64,000 nucleotides of DNA from Bacteroides sp. CAG:1060_57_27 (GTDB lineage Bacteria > Bacteroidota > Bacteroidia > Bacteroidales > UBA932): NCBI GenBank assembly GCA_001915575.1, contig MNQT01000023.1:62001-126000 (forward strand). The letters are read 5' to 3'. Position numbers and translations under genes: made by a program. Shown piece by piece: positions 8,995 to 18,356 of the stretch. The number at the start of each line of letters is the position of its first letter. The first letter of the stretch is position 1. Below the pieces are notes generated by a model, which had not been told where the DNA came from, did not search any database, and saw only the letters and a list, made by a program, of their open reading frames with translations.

Positions 8995-9699
8995 ATGGAA
9001 TACCGACAGCTTCCGCAGGAGGAATACGCCGACCTGTCGTCGAGGATACTCTACGAGGACAACCACCTTCTTGTCGTGGACAAGAAGGCCGGGGAGATCA
9101 CCCAGGGAGACAAGACAGGAGACGAGCCCCTGCCGGAAAAATACAAAGCCCTGATAGCCATGAGGGATTCGAAGCCGGGGAAGGTCTTCCTCGGCGTGCC
9201 GCACCGTCTCGACAGGCCGGTCTGCGGCATATGCATACTCGCAAAGACATCCAAGGCGCTGGAAAGGCTTACGGCGATGTTCCGCGACGGACAGGTGCAC
9301 AAGACATACTGGGCCCTGTGCTGCAACCGTCCGGACAGGGACGAGGCCCTGCTCGAGGACTACCTGATACGCAACGAGAAGCAGAACAAGACCTACATAG
9401 CGCGGCGCGGGCAGAGCGCTCCGGGAGCAAAGCTCGCAAGGCTCGCATACAGGTATCTGCGCAGCACCGACAGATACCACCTGCTCGAGGTCGAACTGCT
9501 CACCGGCCGGCACCACCAGATACGCTGCCAGCTCGCCGCCATAGGATGTCCGATAAAGGGAGACCTCAAATACGGTGCGCCACGCTCGAATCCCGACGGG
9601 GGCATCTGCCTGCAGGCCCACGGCATCAGCTTCGTACATCCGGTCAGGAAGACTCCTCTGGACATATCTGCCGGCACTCCCGACTGGAAAGGGCTTTGA
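8995..9699 (+). CDS. RluA-family RNA pseudouridine synthase
   Basis: A 234-residue pseudouridine synthase that would isomerise specific uridines in rRNA or tRNA. The catalytic aspartate lies in HRLDRPVCG, and the family motifs LLEVELLTGRHHQIRCQL and GDLKYGAP follow. There is no N-terminal S4 domain, as in the short RluA/TruC-like members. I chose the ATG at 8995 because the frame upstream of it lies inside the HAD gene and has no family similarity. The 3' end overlaps the convergent AraC-type gene by 56 bp. The target uridine is unknown. Confidence 0.88.
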   Translation: MEYRQLPQEEYADLSSRILYEDNHLLVVDKKAGEITQGDKTGDEPLPEKYKALIAMRDSKPGKVFLGVPHRLDRPVCGICILAKTSKALERLTAMFRDGQVHKTYWALCCNRPDRDEALLEDYLIRNEKQNKTYIARRGQSAPGAKLARLAYRYLRSTDRYHLLEVELLTGRHHQIRCQLAAIGCPIKGDLKYGAPRSNPDGGICLQAHGISFVHPVRKTPLDISAGTPDWKGL

Positions 9700-10645
9700 T
9701 CTTCTGCCGCTGGATATACTCTCCGGGAGTCATTCCCATATTCAGCTTGAAGGCCATGTTGAAGGTGACGGTGGAATGGAACCCCGACATGACCGACAGT
9801 TCGTTCACCTTGATCAGGGGATTCTCCTCCATAAGCCTTACGCTGTACTGCACCCTGTATTCGTTTATGAACTGCCGGAAGTTCTTGCCGGTCATCACGT
9901 TGATAGTCTTGGAGCGGTAGGTCTTGTTCGTAAAGACCGAGGCTGACAGTTCATACAGGGAGAAGTCTTCCTTCAGGTACGGCTTCTCGTCTTCCATTAC
10001 TCCTATCACCTTGGAATACAGCGATTTCATCATCGAATCAGCCGACTCCGGATTCCAGGGATGAGCGGAGGCGTCTTCACTTGCGGACGGAACCAGCCCG
10101 TGTCCCGCGGCAGCCAGGGAGGACTTTCCAAACACACGGCTGTACATCAGCGCCCCGTACAGGAAGAGCGCCGCGACGCTGATGCCTACGGATATGGCCG
10201 GGATATCTCCGAACGAAATCATCGCCTGCGCCAGCACAAGCACGGACAGCAGGGAAAAATAACGCGTCATTTTCCAGACGAGGTTCCGGACATGGCGCTG
10301 CCGGCCAGGGCTCCCCGCTTCGCCGCACAGGCACTTCCTGATACGCCACGCCGCTGCTCCGGTCTCGATGCAGAGTACGGACATCAGCAGCACCGAAGCC
10401 TTATGGTCGAACAGGAAATACACGCATTCCGCCGCAAATATCAGGACGGCCGTGACGGCGTAGCTCCTGAAGTCTTCGTCACGCGGAGGTAAGAGTGATA
10501 TTATCAGCGCGGCCGTCAGGCAGGAATAGGCCAGATCGCACGCATAAGGCCTGCGGGGCGCGAAGTCGAGTGCAAACGGTGCGGATATGCTCATTACGGA
10601 CATCATGACGAAATAATAGGGGTAATAGATCCTGAACTTTTTCAT
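9644..10645 (-). CDS. Membrane-anchored AraC-family transcriptional regulator
   Basis: A 333-residue protein with about five to six hydrophobic helices in its first 190 residues and an AraC-type double helix-turn-helix domain at the C terminus (about residues 230-325, including NFRQFINEYRVQYS and SGFHSTVTFNMAFKLNMGMT). This layout suggests a regulator that senses a membrane or envelope signal directly. I chose the ATG at 10645 over an upstream in-frame TTG because the TATATTTG promoter box at 10667-10674 overlaps that TTG. The 3' end overlaps the convergent pseudouridine synthase gene. Its targets are unknown. Confidence 0.82.
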   Translation of the reverse strand: MKKFRIYYPYYFVMMSVMSISAPFALDFAPRRPYACDLAYSCLTAALIISLLPPRDEDFRSYAVTAVLIFAAECVYFLFDHKASVLLMSVLCIETGAAAWRIRKCLCGEAGSPGRQRHVRNLVWKMTRYFSLLSVLVLAQAMISFGDIPAISVGISVAALFLYGALMYSRVFGKSSLAAAGHGLVPSASEDASAHPWNPESADSMMKSLYSKVIGVMEDEKPYLKEDFSLYELSASVFTNKTYRSKTINVMTGKNFRQFINEYRVQYSVRLMEENPLIKVNELSVMSGFHSTVTFNMAFKLNMGMTPGEYIQRQKIKALSSRECRQICPEESS

Positions 10646-10666
10646 TGGCGCAATAGGTTTGTAGGG

Positions 10667-10674
10667 CAAATATA
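10667..10674 (-). promoter_or_regulatory. Promoter -7 box of AraC-family gene
   Basis: TATATTTG on the minus strand matches TAnnTTTG and decides the ATG at 10645 as start. The box lies within the T-rich tail of the upstream terminator, so this promoter begins where the previous transcript should end. Confidence 0.6.
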
Positions 10675-10714
10675 AAATAAAGACCGCCGCACAGAATGCA
10701 CTCTATGCGGCGGT
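10672..10714 (-). terminator. Intrinsic terminator of the SPOR-M28-leuS-YitT operon
   Basis: A 9-bp perfect stem, ACCGCCGCA (10683-10691) and TGCGGCGGT (10706-10714), has a 14-nt loop that can add three pairs. On the minus strand it is followed by a T-rich run (TCTTTATTTTA). It lies 36 bp after the stop of the last YitT gene. Confidence 0.8.
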
Positions 10715-10749
10715 AATATGATATATTTCTTTTTCTGAACGAGATATTT

Positions 10750-11688
10750 CTATTTTTTGTCCGTTTTTCTGAACTTGATCGTATCGAAGCCCTTGCCGTA
10801 GACTCCGGTAACGGATGAAACGGATATGAAGGCGTTGGAATCTATGGAATTGATACACTTGAGCAGCAGGTTCAGGTCCGTCTTCCTGGTGATCACCATT
10901 ACCACCTGCACGCTGTGCTGCGTATACCAGCCCTTGCCGTCCAGCACGGTCACACCCCTGTGGAAATCACCCGTAATGGCATCGGCTATCTCCTTGTATT
11001 TCGGAGACAGGACGAAAAGCTGCACGGACTGCTTCGAACCGGCAAGATACAGGTCTATCACGGTACTGATTATGACTATGTAGATAAAGCCGTACACCAC
11101 AGTGGTGATCTTGTCGGACCAGTTCACCAGGGAACCGTCGGAAGTATAGGAAGGCACGAGCATGGACGAGAGTATGATGAACACATCCATCCAGAGTATC
11201 ATCTTGCCTGGAGACACATTACGGTACTTGTTGACTATCAACGCTATTATGTCGGTTCCTCCGGTACTGCCGCCCTGGGATATGGTCATTCCCATGCCGA
11301 AGCCGGCAAGTATTGCGCCCATTATCGTGCACATCAGCTTGCCGTTCTCTATCGCGAGGGGCTGGATGATGTCGGAAGGAAGGTATTCCTGACCCAGGTT
11401 CATGCCTATCGCGGTGAAGAATATCGCGAAGACCGTCTTGCCGCCGAAACCCTTGCCGAGCACGAACAAGGCCGCGATCAGCAGCACCAGGTTGAGCACG
11501 AAATAGGAGTAGCCTATGGGGATTCCCGTGGCGTACTGTATGATTGAGGATATACCCGTCACTCCTCCGCCTACCAGATTGTTCGGAATCAGGAATATGA
11601 CCCAGCCCAGCACATAGGAGACCAGCCCGACTATGATGAGCAGGTACTCCTTGAAGGAAACAAGCACGTTTTTCTTGATGTCTGACAT
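10750..11688 (-). CDS. YitT family membrane protein (copy 2)
   Basis: A 312-residue inner-membrane protein of the YitT (DUF161) family. The N-terminal two thirds form about five to six hydrophobic helices with the family GGSTGGTDI motif. The C-terminal 80 residues are a soluble DUF2179 domain (GVTVLDGKGWYT, then VMVITRKTD). The biochemical role of the family is not established. It lies 4 bp downstream of a second YitT gene with the same architecture, and the pair follows leuS. The terminator at 10683-10714 closes the cluster. It is likely a tandem duplicate that has diverged, perhaps acting as a heteromer with its neighbour. Confidence 0.88.
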   Translation of the reverse strand: MSDIKKNVLVSFKEYLLIIVGLVSYVLGWVIFLIPNNLVGGGVTGISSIIQYATGIPIGYSYFVLNLVLLIAALFVLGKGFGGKTVFAIFFTAIGMNLGQEYLPSDIIQPLAIENGKLMCTIMGAILAGFGMGMTISQGGSTGGTDIIALIVNKYRNVSPGKMILWMDVFIILSSMLVPSYTSDGSLVNWSDKITTVVYGFIYIVIISTVIDLYLAGSKQSVQLFVLSPKYKEIADAITGDFHRGVTVLDGKGWYTQHSVQVVMVITRKTDLNLLLKCINSIDSNAFISVSSVTGVYGKGFDTIKFRKTDKK

Positions 11689-11692
11689 AATG

Positions 11693-12616
11693 CTATGAAC
11701 TCTTTTTCTTTACGCTCACACCCGTCTTTATCTCGTCGAAGCCCTCGCCATAAACGTTGCTCGTGGGAGAAATCGACATGAACGCCTTCGCATCGGCCTC
11801 CTTGATGACCTTGGTGAGCGAAGGCAGCTCCTTTTGGTTTATAAGTATCAGCAGCACGTTCTTCTCCTGCTTGGAATACCAGCCCTGCGCCTTGAGCAGG
11901 GTCACTCCCCTGTTCATGTTGTGGATGATGTGGTCGGCGATCTCGCGGTACTTCTCCGAGAATACGAGCAGTTGGTATGAAGAACGCTTTCCGGCCACGA
12001 CGAAGTCGACCATTATGGAGAACATGACGAGCTCCTCGAGTCCGTAACACATGTCAGAGAAGTTCTTTCCGGGCACGAACAGCAGCAGGGAGCAGATAGC
12101 GAGGTCTGTGAAGAAGAACACCGTGCTGAGAGACAGGGGCCAGTACTTGTTCACCATGAGCGCCACTATGTCTGTTCCGCCTGTGCTGCCTCCGCAGCGC
12201 AGCACGAGTCCTATGCCTACGGCCTCAAGCACACCTGCGATTATGGGAATCAGAACCCTCTCCTGCACATAGAAGAAGTTGCCCTCGACGCTGTGCAGGA
12301 AAGTCGCGCTGTCCAGCAGGCCCATTGCCAGCGTAGAGACGATTATGCAGTATATGGTCTTGAATCCGAAGCCGATACCCATGGCCAGCACCGCCGTTAT
12401 TATCAGCAGGGCGTTTATCACTATGTAGGAATACTGAGCCTCGATGAGACCGCCCGTGGCATACTGGATTATCGTGCACAGACCCATCATACCGCCCGCC
12501 GCCATTCCGTTGGGTATCATGAAGCACTCCCACGCCATGGCGAAAATGAACGATGCCACGGTGATGACAAGATAGTCCCTCAGTACGGGCAATAGATTCT
12601 TCTTCTGCATTATCAT
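11693..12616 (-). CDS. YitT family membrane protein (copy 1)
   Basis: A 307-residue paralogue of the next gene, again with about five to six membrane helices including [19 protein letters not shown] and a C-terminal DUF2179 domain ([12 protein letters not shown]). The start ATG overlaps the leuS stop in an ATGA arrangement, so translation is probably coupled. A second in-frame ATG two codons later is possible. Function is unknown; family members have been proposed as transporters only on topology. Context with leuS may reflect operon sharing rather than shared function. Confidence 0.88.
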   Translation of the reverse strand: MIMQKKNLLPVLRDYLVITVASFIFAMAWECFMIPNGMAAGGMMGLCTIIQYATGGLIEAQYSYIVINALLIITAVLAMGIGFGFKTIYCIIVSTLAMGLLDSATFLHSVEGNFFYVQERVLIPIIAGVLEAVGIGLVLRCGGSTGGTDIVALMVNKYWPLSLSTVFFFTDLAICSLLLFVPGKNFSDMCYGLEELVMFSIMVDFVVAGKRSSYQLLVFSEKYREIADHIIHNMNRGVTLLKAQGWYSKQEKNVLLILINQKELPSLTKVIKEADAKAFMSISPTSNVYGEGFDEIKTGVSVKKKSS

Positions 12617-15348
12617 TTAAGTACTATGTTTATGATTCTTCCAGGCACGACTATGACCTTGACCACCGACTTCCCTTCGGACCAGCGGGCAGTCTGCTCC
12701 ATGGAGAGCACCTTCTGCTCCACTTCCGAGGGAGAGGCGCTGCGGGGCATGTCTACCGTGAAACGCATCTTGCCGTTGAACTGGACCGGATAGGTCACGC
12801 TGTCCTCTGCAGCATAGGCCGGTATATATTCGGGGAAGGACGCGTCCATGACGCTCGTATCATGCCCGAGGCGGTGCCAGAGTTCCTCGCATATATGCGG
12901 GGCGAAGGGAGAGAGCAGTATCACCATAGGTTCGAGTATCTCCCTCTTGGAGCATTTCATCGCCCCGAGCTCGTTCACCGCTATCATGAAGGCGCTTATG
13001 GTGGTATTGTACGAGAAGGCCTCTATGTCCTCCTGCTCCTTGCCTATCAGCTTGTGCAGCACCTTCAGCTCTTCGGCCGAAGCCTTGCCGTCGGTCACGC
13101 ACCAGCCGTCCCTGTCGCCGAACAGCCTCCAGAACTTCCGCAGGAAACGGTTCACTCCGTCTATGCCCTTCGTATCCCAGGGCTTGCTCTGCTCCACGGG
13201 GCCGAGGAACATCTCGTAGAGTCTGAGGGTGTCGGCACCGTAGGTATCGCAGATGTCGTCGGGATTCACGACATTGTACATCGACTTGCTCATCTTCTCG
13301 ACCGCCCAGCCGCACACGTACTCTCCGTCTTCGAGGATGAACTCGGCATCCGCGAACTCCGGCCTCCATTTCCTGAAGGCGTCGATGTCGAGCCTGTCGT
13401 TATGGACCAGGCTGATGTCCACATGTATCTCCGTGGTCTCGTACTGCTGCCTAAGTCCGTAGGAGACGAAAGTGTTGGTTCCGACTACCCGGTACACGAA
13501 ATTCGAGCGGCCCTGTATCATGCCCTGGTTTATGAGCTTGCGGAAGGGCTCGTCCTCGCATACATAGCCGAGGTCGTAGAGGAACTTGTTCCAGAAGCGG
13601 GAATAGATAAGATGTCCCGTGGCATGTTCGGTACCGCCGACATACAGGTCCACGCTCCTCCAGTACTCGTCGGCCTCCCTGCTCACGAGCGCCTCGGAAT
13701 TGTGCGGATCCATGTACCTGAGATAATATGCGCTGGAACCGGCGAATCCCGGCATCGTGCTCGTCTCGAGGGGATAACCTCCGTATGTCCAGTCCCGGGC
13801 GCGTGCAAGGGGAGGCTCGCCGTTCGCCGAAGGCTTGTACGAATCGATTTCCGGCAGCCTGAGCGGCAGTTCCGACTCGGGAAGCGGCATCGGGATTCCG
13901 TCCTTGTAGTATATGGGGAAAGGTTCGCCCCAGTACCTCTGGCGCGAGAAAATGGCGTCGCGCAGGCGGTAGTTGACCTTCCTGCGGCCCAGTCCGTGAG
14001 CCTCCACATAGTCCTTGGCAGCCTCTATGGCCTCCGACACCTGCATGCCGTCGAGGAAGCCTGAGTTGCACATCACCCCTTCCTTCGCATCGAAGCTCTG
14101 TTCGCTCACGTCGCAACCCTCGATTATCGGCACTATCGGCAGGCCGAACTTCTTCGCGAACGCATAGTCCCTGCTGTCATGGGCGGGTACGGCCATTATG
14201 GCCCCGGTCCCGTATCCGGCAAGGACATATTCCGAAATCCATATCGGGACCTGCTTTCCGGTCATGGGGTTGATTCCATAGGAGCCGGAAAACACTCCCG
14301 TCACGCTCCTGGTCTGCGACAGCCTCTCGCGCTCGGTCTTCCTCCTTACCGACTTCACATATTCCTCGACTTCCGCCCTGCAGGCATCGGAGGTAAGGCT
14401 GTCTACAAGTTCGCTCTCGGGAGCAAGCACCATGAAGGTCACCCCGAACACGGTATCGGCTCTGGTCGTGAATATAGTCACGGGAAGGCGGCGTCCGTCA
14501 CAGACCGTATCGAACACCATCTCCGTGCCCTCCGAACGCCCTATCCAGTTGCGCTGCATCTCCTTGAGCGAATCGGTCCAGTCGAGCGAGTCGAGCGAAC
14601 GCAGCAGCCTCTCGGCATAGGCCGACACACGGAGCTGCCACTGGGTCATCTTCTTCTGCTCTACGGGGAAACCTCCCCTGACGCTCAGACCGTCCTTGAC
14701 CTCGTCGTTGGCGAGCACTGTTCCGAGCCCTTCGCACCAGTTCACCGAAGTCTCGCCCTGATAGGCTATCCTGTAGCGCATCAGTATGTCGGAACGGCGC
14801 CTTTCGTCCGCCGCGGCCCATTCATCCGGGCTCACACCGTCATACCCCCCGGTCTCGAACTTCGAGACCAGTTCCGATATGGGACAGGCCTTGTCCTTTT
14901 CGGGATCGTACCAGCTGTCGAACATCTTGAGGAACGCCCACTGCGTCCACTTGTAGAACTCAGGGTCGCTCGTGCGCACCTCCCTGTCCCAGTCGTAGCA
15001 GAAGCCTATCCTGTCGAGCTGTTCGCGGTATCTGGCTATATTGCGCTCCGTGGTTATCTCGGGATGCTGCCCGGTCTGTATCGCGTACTGCTCCGCCGGA
15101 AGTCCGAATGCGTCGAAGCCCATCGGATGCAGGACATTGAAGCCCTTGAGGCGCTTGTAGCGTGCGAATATGTCGCTTGCTATGTATCCCAGCGGATGTC
15201 CCACATGCAGACCTGCTCCCGACGGGTACGGGAACATGTCCAGGACATAGAACTTGGGACGGGTCTTGTCTTCAGTGACCTTGAACTGGCCGTGTCCGGC
15301 CCAATATGCCTGCCATTTGCTCTCTATGGCCTTGAAATCGTATTCCAT
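12613..15348 (-). CDS. leuS: Leucyl-tRNA synthetase
   Basis: This class I aminoacyl-tRNA synthetase charges tRNA-Leu with leucine in the cytosol. The 911-residue protein has the HIGH-type motif HVGH at residues 48-51 and KMSKS near residue 687. Between them lies the CP1 editing domain ([13 protein letters not shown] and [15 protein letters not shown]). I chose the ATG at 15348, preceded by AAGGAAATAATC, over an upstream start that would overlap the M28-like gene and add residues not seen in the family. It is the third gene of an apparent operon and overlaps the next gene by ATGA. Confidence 0.97.
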   Translation of the reverse strand: MEYDFKAIESKWQAYWAGHGQFKVTEDKTRPKFYVLDMFPYPSGAGLHVGHPLGYIASDIFARYKRLKGFNVLHPMGFDAFGLPAEQYAIQTGQHPEITTERNIARYREQLDRIGFCYDWDREVRTSDPEFYKWTQWAFLKMFDSWYDPEKDKACPISELVSKFETGGYDGVSPDEWAAADERRRSDILMRYRIAYQGETSVNWCEGLGTVLANDEVKDGLSVRGGFPVEQKKMTQWQLRVSAYAERLLRSLDSLDWTDSLKEMQRNWIGRSEGTEMVFDTVCDGRRLPVTIFTTRADTVFGVTFMVLAPESELVDSLTSDACRAEVEEYVKSVRRKTERERLSQTRSVTGVFSGSYGINPMTGKQVPIWISEYVLAGYGTGAIMAVPAHDSRDYAFAKKFGLPIVPIIEGCDVSEQSFDAKEGVMCNSGFLDGMQVSEAIEAAKDYVEAHGLGRRKVNYRLRDAIFSRQRYWGEPFPIYYKDGIPMPLPESELPLRLPEIDSYKPSANGEPPLARARDWTYGGYPLETSTMPGFAGSSAYYLRYMDPHNSEALVSREADEYWRSVDLYVGGTEHATGHLIYSRFWNKFLYDLGYVCEDEPFRKLINQGMIQGRSNFVYRVVGTNTFVSYGLRQQYETTEIHVDISLVHNDRLDIDAFRKWRPEFADAEFILEDGEYVCGWAVEKMSKSMYNVVNPDDICDTYGADTLRLYEMFLGPVEQSKPWDTKGIDGVNRFLRKFWRLFGDRDGWCVTDGKASAEELKVLHKLIGKEQEDIEAFSYNTTISAFMIAVNELGAMKCSKREILEPMVILLSPFAPHICEELWHRLGHDTSVMDASFPEYIPAYAAEDSVTYPVQFNGKMRFTVDMPRSASPSEVEQKVLSMEQTARWSEGKSVVKVIVVPGRIINIVLK

Positions 15349-15352
15349 ATGA

Positions 15353-16675
15353 TTATTTCCTTCTTTCAAGTTTGAAATCGACATACAGCGACAGCTCGCA
15401 CTTCACCTTCTCGCCGCGCACCATGGCCGGCTTCCAGTCCGGAGAAGCCGACACTACCCTGACCGCCTCTGCATCCAGCAGAGGATCCACTCCCTTCACG
15501 ACCTTGACATCTGTCACCTTCCCTCGTTCGTCGATGACCATGTTCACGAGGACCCGCCCCTGTATTCCGTTGCGCACAGCCTGCTCGGGATAGCGCAGGT
15601 ACACATACACCCAGCGGCTCAGAAAAGCCGAGGGATCCGAAGATCCGAGGAAGCGGGGCTTGACGTCGCAGTCGCCGAACGCAAAGGCCTCCCCATCGTC
15701 CGAAAGCTTGCCGGAAGGCGCGTCGGAACGGCGGAACTCGGGCCTGGGACCGGCGGCGAGCTCGACGGCGAAGTTGAAGATATAGTCGAGTTCGCGCTCC
15801 ATTTCGTCATATTCGAGGATAGAAGCCGTATCCCTGTCGGAATTATATTCAGGATACATTCCGGTAGTAAAGAATATCGAGGGTATCTCCTTTTCATAGA
15901 ATGCCCTGTGGTCGGAGCTCACGGGCTCCATGGACACGAGCTGCGGAAGTACGGGTTGCAGGGTGCCGGAAAGCCTGTTCACAAGGTCGTTCAGGTCCGG
16001 ATTGGAACAGGTATAGGCATAGAAGCCGCCCGACCCGATGCCGAGCATGTCGAGGTTGATCATCGCGTCTATGTCGTCAACGCCGGAAAACGAGCGGTTC
16101 AGAAAATACCACGCACCGGCATTGGACATTCCGGAAGAACCGAACGCCGCGATTATCACAGAGCGCTTGAGCAGGATTCCGTTGATGCTCAGCTTCCTGG
16201 CAAGTTCCAGCAGCATGGCGAGGCCGGAAGCGTTGCCGTTCGCCCCGTAGAATATGCGCTCATGGGGCACTCCGTCGTGCTCGAACTGCGCCGAGCCGAG
16301 GTTGTCGAGCCGGGCTCCTATGACTATGAACCTGTCGCGCAGGTCTTCGTCATAGCCGGGAATGTACGCTATAACATTCCTCGACCTCAAGGTGTCGCCC
16401 CCGTTTCCGCGGAGGCCGAACATCTCGCCGTCGCTTCCGCTGAGCACGTCGATCCCGTAGGACTCGAGCACCGAGCTGACATACTGCGCAGCCATCAATT
16501 CGCCTTCCGAACCTGCCGCGCGTCCTTCGAGCATCGCCGAGGAAAGATATCCGACATGCTCCTTGAGGGCAAGCTCGACCTCGCTGCGCCCGAGATCGTC
16601 CAGATCCGGGGAACGGAACTGGGCAAGACAGCACACGGAGCTGAAAGACAGCAGCAATGAAAGCAGAAATCTCAT
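15353..16675 (-). CDS. M28-fold pseudopeptidase with TonB C-terminal domain
   Basis: A 440-residue exported protein with a signal peptide (to about residue 18, ending CCLAQ), an M28 aminopeptidase-like domain (about 35-310) and a TonB C-terminal-type domain (about 350-438, [21 protein letters not shown]). The M28 metal site looks degenerate. The usual GAHxD is GARLD, the bridging Asp of GANDNASG is Gly (GANGNASG), and the EE pair is SS (AFGSSGMS). The Asp of INLDMLG and the His of SSDHRAF remain. It is therefore probably not a two-zinc peptidase and may bind peptide or cell wall. It sits between the SPOR lipoprotein gene and leuS. Confidence 0.82.
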   Translation of the reverse strand: MRFLLSLLLSFSSVCCLAQFRSPDLDDLGRSEVELALKEHVGYLSSAMLEGRAAGSEGELMAAQYVSSVLESYGIDVLSGSDGEMFGLRGNGGDTLRSRNVIAYIPGYDEDLRDRFIVIGARLDNLGSAQFEHDGVPHERIFYGANGNASGLAMLLELARKLSINGILLKRSVIIAAFGSSGMSNAGAWYFLNRSFSGVDDIDAMINLDMLGIGSGGFYAYTCSNPDLNDLVNRLSGTLQPVLPQLVSMEPVSSDHRAFYEKEIPSIFFTTGMYPEYNSDRDTASILEYDEMERELDYIFNFAVELAAGPRPEFRRSDAPSGKLSDDGEAFAFGDCDVKPRFLGSSDPSAFLSRWVYVYLRYPEQAVRNGIQGRVLVNMVIDERGKVTDVKVVKGVDPLLDAEAVRVVSASPDWKPAMVRGEKVKCELSLYVDFKLERRK

Positions 16676-16690
16676 AAATCACACAACCAG

Positions 16691-17206
16691 CTAAGGCCTG
16701 TTGTCAAGTATCCAGGCATCGGGGCACAAACCGCTGTCGCGGACCTGCATCATGGAACGGTAAGCCTCGGAGATGCTGTCCGAGGGGCATATCCCGACGG
16801 CGGTAAAGCCGTTGCGGTATCTTATCAATGACGCAGGGTAGCCGCTGCTTTCCGCCTGTGCAGCGAACCTCTCCGCATTTGAAGCCTTGCCGAACGCGCC
16901 TATGACGACATAGTACCTGCTTGTGAGCGAGAGTCTCGAGGCGTCGGCAAGGTCGCGGGACTCGACTACGGAATCCTGCATCAGTCTCATGGAATCCAGC
17001 ACGGCAAGCGAATCCGAGAGCTTCTTACGCACGGTCTCGACGGAATCGAGCCGCAGGCGGTGCTCTTCCTGTTCCCTGAGGATGAGTTCCTTTTTGGCAA
17101 GGATGTCTTCCGAAGTGGGACGGCCCGCAATTTTCCTGAACATGTCACAACTGCCCATGCAGCAGCAGAGGGCAGACAGGGACAGTATGAACAGGAGAAG
17201 TCGCAT
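16691..17206 (-). CDS. SPOR-domain lipoprotein
   Basis: A 171-residue protein with an N-terminal lipoprotein-like signal (MRLLLFILSLSALCC), a predicted coiled-coil of charged residues (about 30-75), and a C-terminal SPOR domain (about 98-168, YYVVIGAFGKASNAERFAAQAE). SPOR domains bind denuded peptidoglycan strands, often at division sites. I chose the ATG at 17206 because a TAAATTTG promoter box lies at 17213-17220 and the frame further upstream is antisense to the capA-like gene. It is the first gene of an operon with the M28-like gene and leuS. Confidence 0.82.
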   Translation of the reverse strand: MRLLLFILSLSALCCCMGSCDMFRKIAGRPTSEDILAKKELILREQEEHRLRLDSVETVRKKLSDSLAVLDSMRLMQDSVVESRDLADASRLSLTSRYYVVIGAFGKASNAERFAAQAESSGYPASLIRYRNGFTAVGICPSDSISEAYRSMMQVRDSGLCPDAWILDNRP

Positions 17207-17212
17207 ATCGTG

Positions 17213-17220
17213 CAAATTTA
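17213..17220 (-). promoter_or_regulatory. Promoter -7 box of the SPOR-leuS operon
   Basis: TAAATTTG on the minus strand matches TAnnTTTG and ends only 6 bp before the ATG at 17206. The transcript would have almost no 5' leader. Confidence 0.6.
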
Positions 17221-17241
17221 CAAAAGTTTTTGGCTTTTCGC

Positions 17242-17249
17242 TATCTTTG
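17242..17249 (+). promoter_or_regulatory. Promoter -7 box of the CapA-family gene
   Basis: TATCTTTG on the plus strand matches TAnnTTTG and ends 6 bp before the ATG at 17256. With the opposite box at 17213-17220 it forms a compact divergent promoter pair. Confidence 0.6.
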
Positions 17250-17255
17250 CCCCAT

Positions 17256-18356
17256 ATGGAAAGACTGCCGACCGCAACTCTGGCCCTGCTTCTCTGCCTG
17301 GACCTCGGAGCCCAGGCCCTTCCGGAGCCGCAGATTCCGTCTCCGAGGGCCATACACACCAAAGATACCGTCACGCTCGCGATAATAGGGGACGTGATGA
17401 TGCACTCGCGCCAGCTGGAATACGACTGCAGGGAGTTCCTGTCCGGAATCTCAGGCCTGCTGAAAGAAGCCGACTTCGCAATCGCCAACGCGGAATTCTC
17501 CCTCGGAGGACGGCCCTACAGCGGATATCCGGCATTCTCCGCTCCGGACAGCTACGCGGAATACCTCAGGGACGGCTGCGGAATCGACGTCTTCCTGACG
17601 GCCAACAACCATATACTCGACAGGGGCAGGAAAGGCCTGGAAAGGACACTCCATGTCTACGACAGCCTCGGAGTGCCGTATTGCGGCAGCTCTCCCGGAG
17701 ACGGGACCTATTACAGGCACAATCCTCTTATGCTGTTCAAGGACGGCATACGCATAGCCCTGCTGAACTTCACCTACGGGACGAACATCCCCGCGCCGGC
17801 GTCGGCCGGGCCGCTTGTCGGCATGCTGGACAAGGACGAGGTCTCCGAATGCATACGCAGGGCACGGATCCAAGGAGCCGACTTCATTATAGCGCTTCCG
17901 CACTGGGGACGGGAATATTCCCTGACGCACGACGACAGCCAGAGGGACTGGGCTGAATGGCTGGCTGCTCAGGGGGTAGACGCCATAGTAGGCTCACATC
18001 CGCACGTGGTGCAGGACAGCTGCCACATAGGAGGGGTTCCCGTGATATATTCCACGGGCAACGCCGTCTCGAACATGAGCGCGAGGAACACCAGGCTCGG
18101 GCTCGCCGTAACGCTGACGCTCGTCGTCGACCGGGCATCCGGGGACAAGGCATGCACGCCCCGGCTCCATTTCACCTGGTGCACGCTTCCGGGAATGCTG
18201 GGACACGGCTACAGGACCATATACGTAAGGGAGTGGGTCGGCCGCCGCGGCGACTGGCTCACTCCCTCTGACTATGACAACATGCTTGAAACCCTCGAAA
18301 GGGTCTGCACGGCCACTTCTATCGCAAATCCACTGTCAGATACTAGTTCTGATTGA
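17256..18356 (+). CDS. CapA-family metallophosphatase-like protein
   Basis: A 366-residue exported protein of the PGA_cap/CapA family, related to the capsule proteins needed for poly-gamma-glutamate production and widespread as uncharacterised envelope enzymes. A signal peptide covers about residues 1-22. Metallophosphoesterase-like motifs follow in order: IGDVMMH, NAEFSLGG, TANNHILDRG, LPHWGREYS and GSHPHVVQ. I chose the ATG at 17256, right after a promoter box; the open frame upstream is antisense to the SPOR gene. No other capsule genes are nearby, so the physiological role is unknown. Its end overlaps the convergent TPR gene by 14 bp. Confidence 0.85.
   Translation: MERLPTATLALLLCLDLGAQALPEPQIPSPRAIHTKDTVTLAIIGDVMMHSRQLEYDCREFLSGISGLLKEADFAIANAEFSLGGRPYSGYPAFSAPDSYAEYLRDGCGIDVFLTANNHILDRGRKGLERTLHVYDSLGVPYCGSSPGDGTYYRHNPLMLFKDGIRIALLNFTYGTNIPAPASAGPLVGMLDKDEVSECIRRARIQGADFIIALPHWGREYSLTHDDSQRDWAEWLAAQGVDAIVGSHPHVVQDSCHIGGVPVIYSTGNAVSNMSARNTRLGLAVTLTLVVDRASGDKACTPRLHFTWCTLPGMLGHGYRTIYVREWVGRRGDWLTPSDYDNMLETLERVCTATSIANPLSDTSSD

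Noticed and set aside
15353..16675. Active M28 aminopeptidase
   Set aside because: Four of the expected metal or catalytic residues are replaced, so a plain peptidase annotation would mislead.
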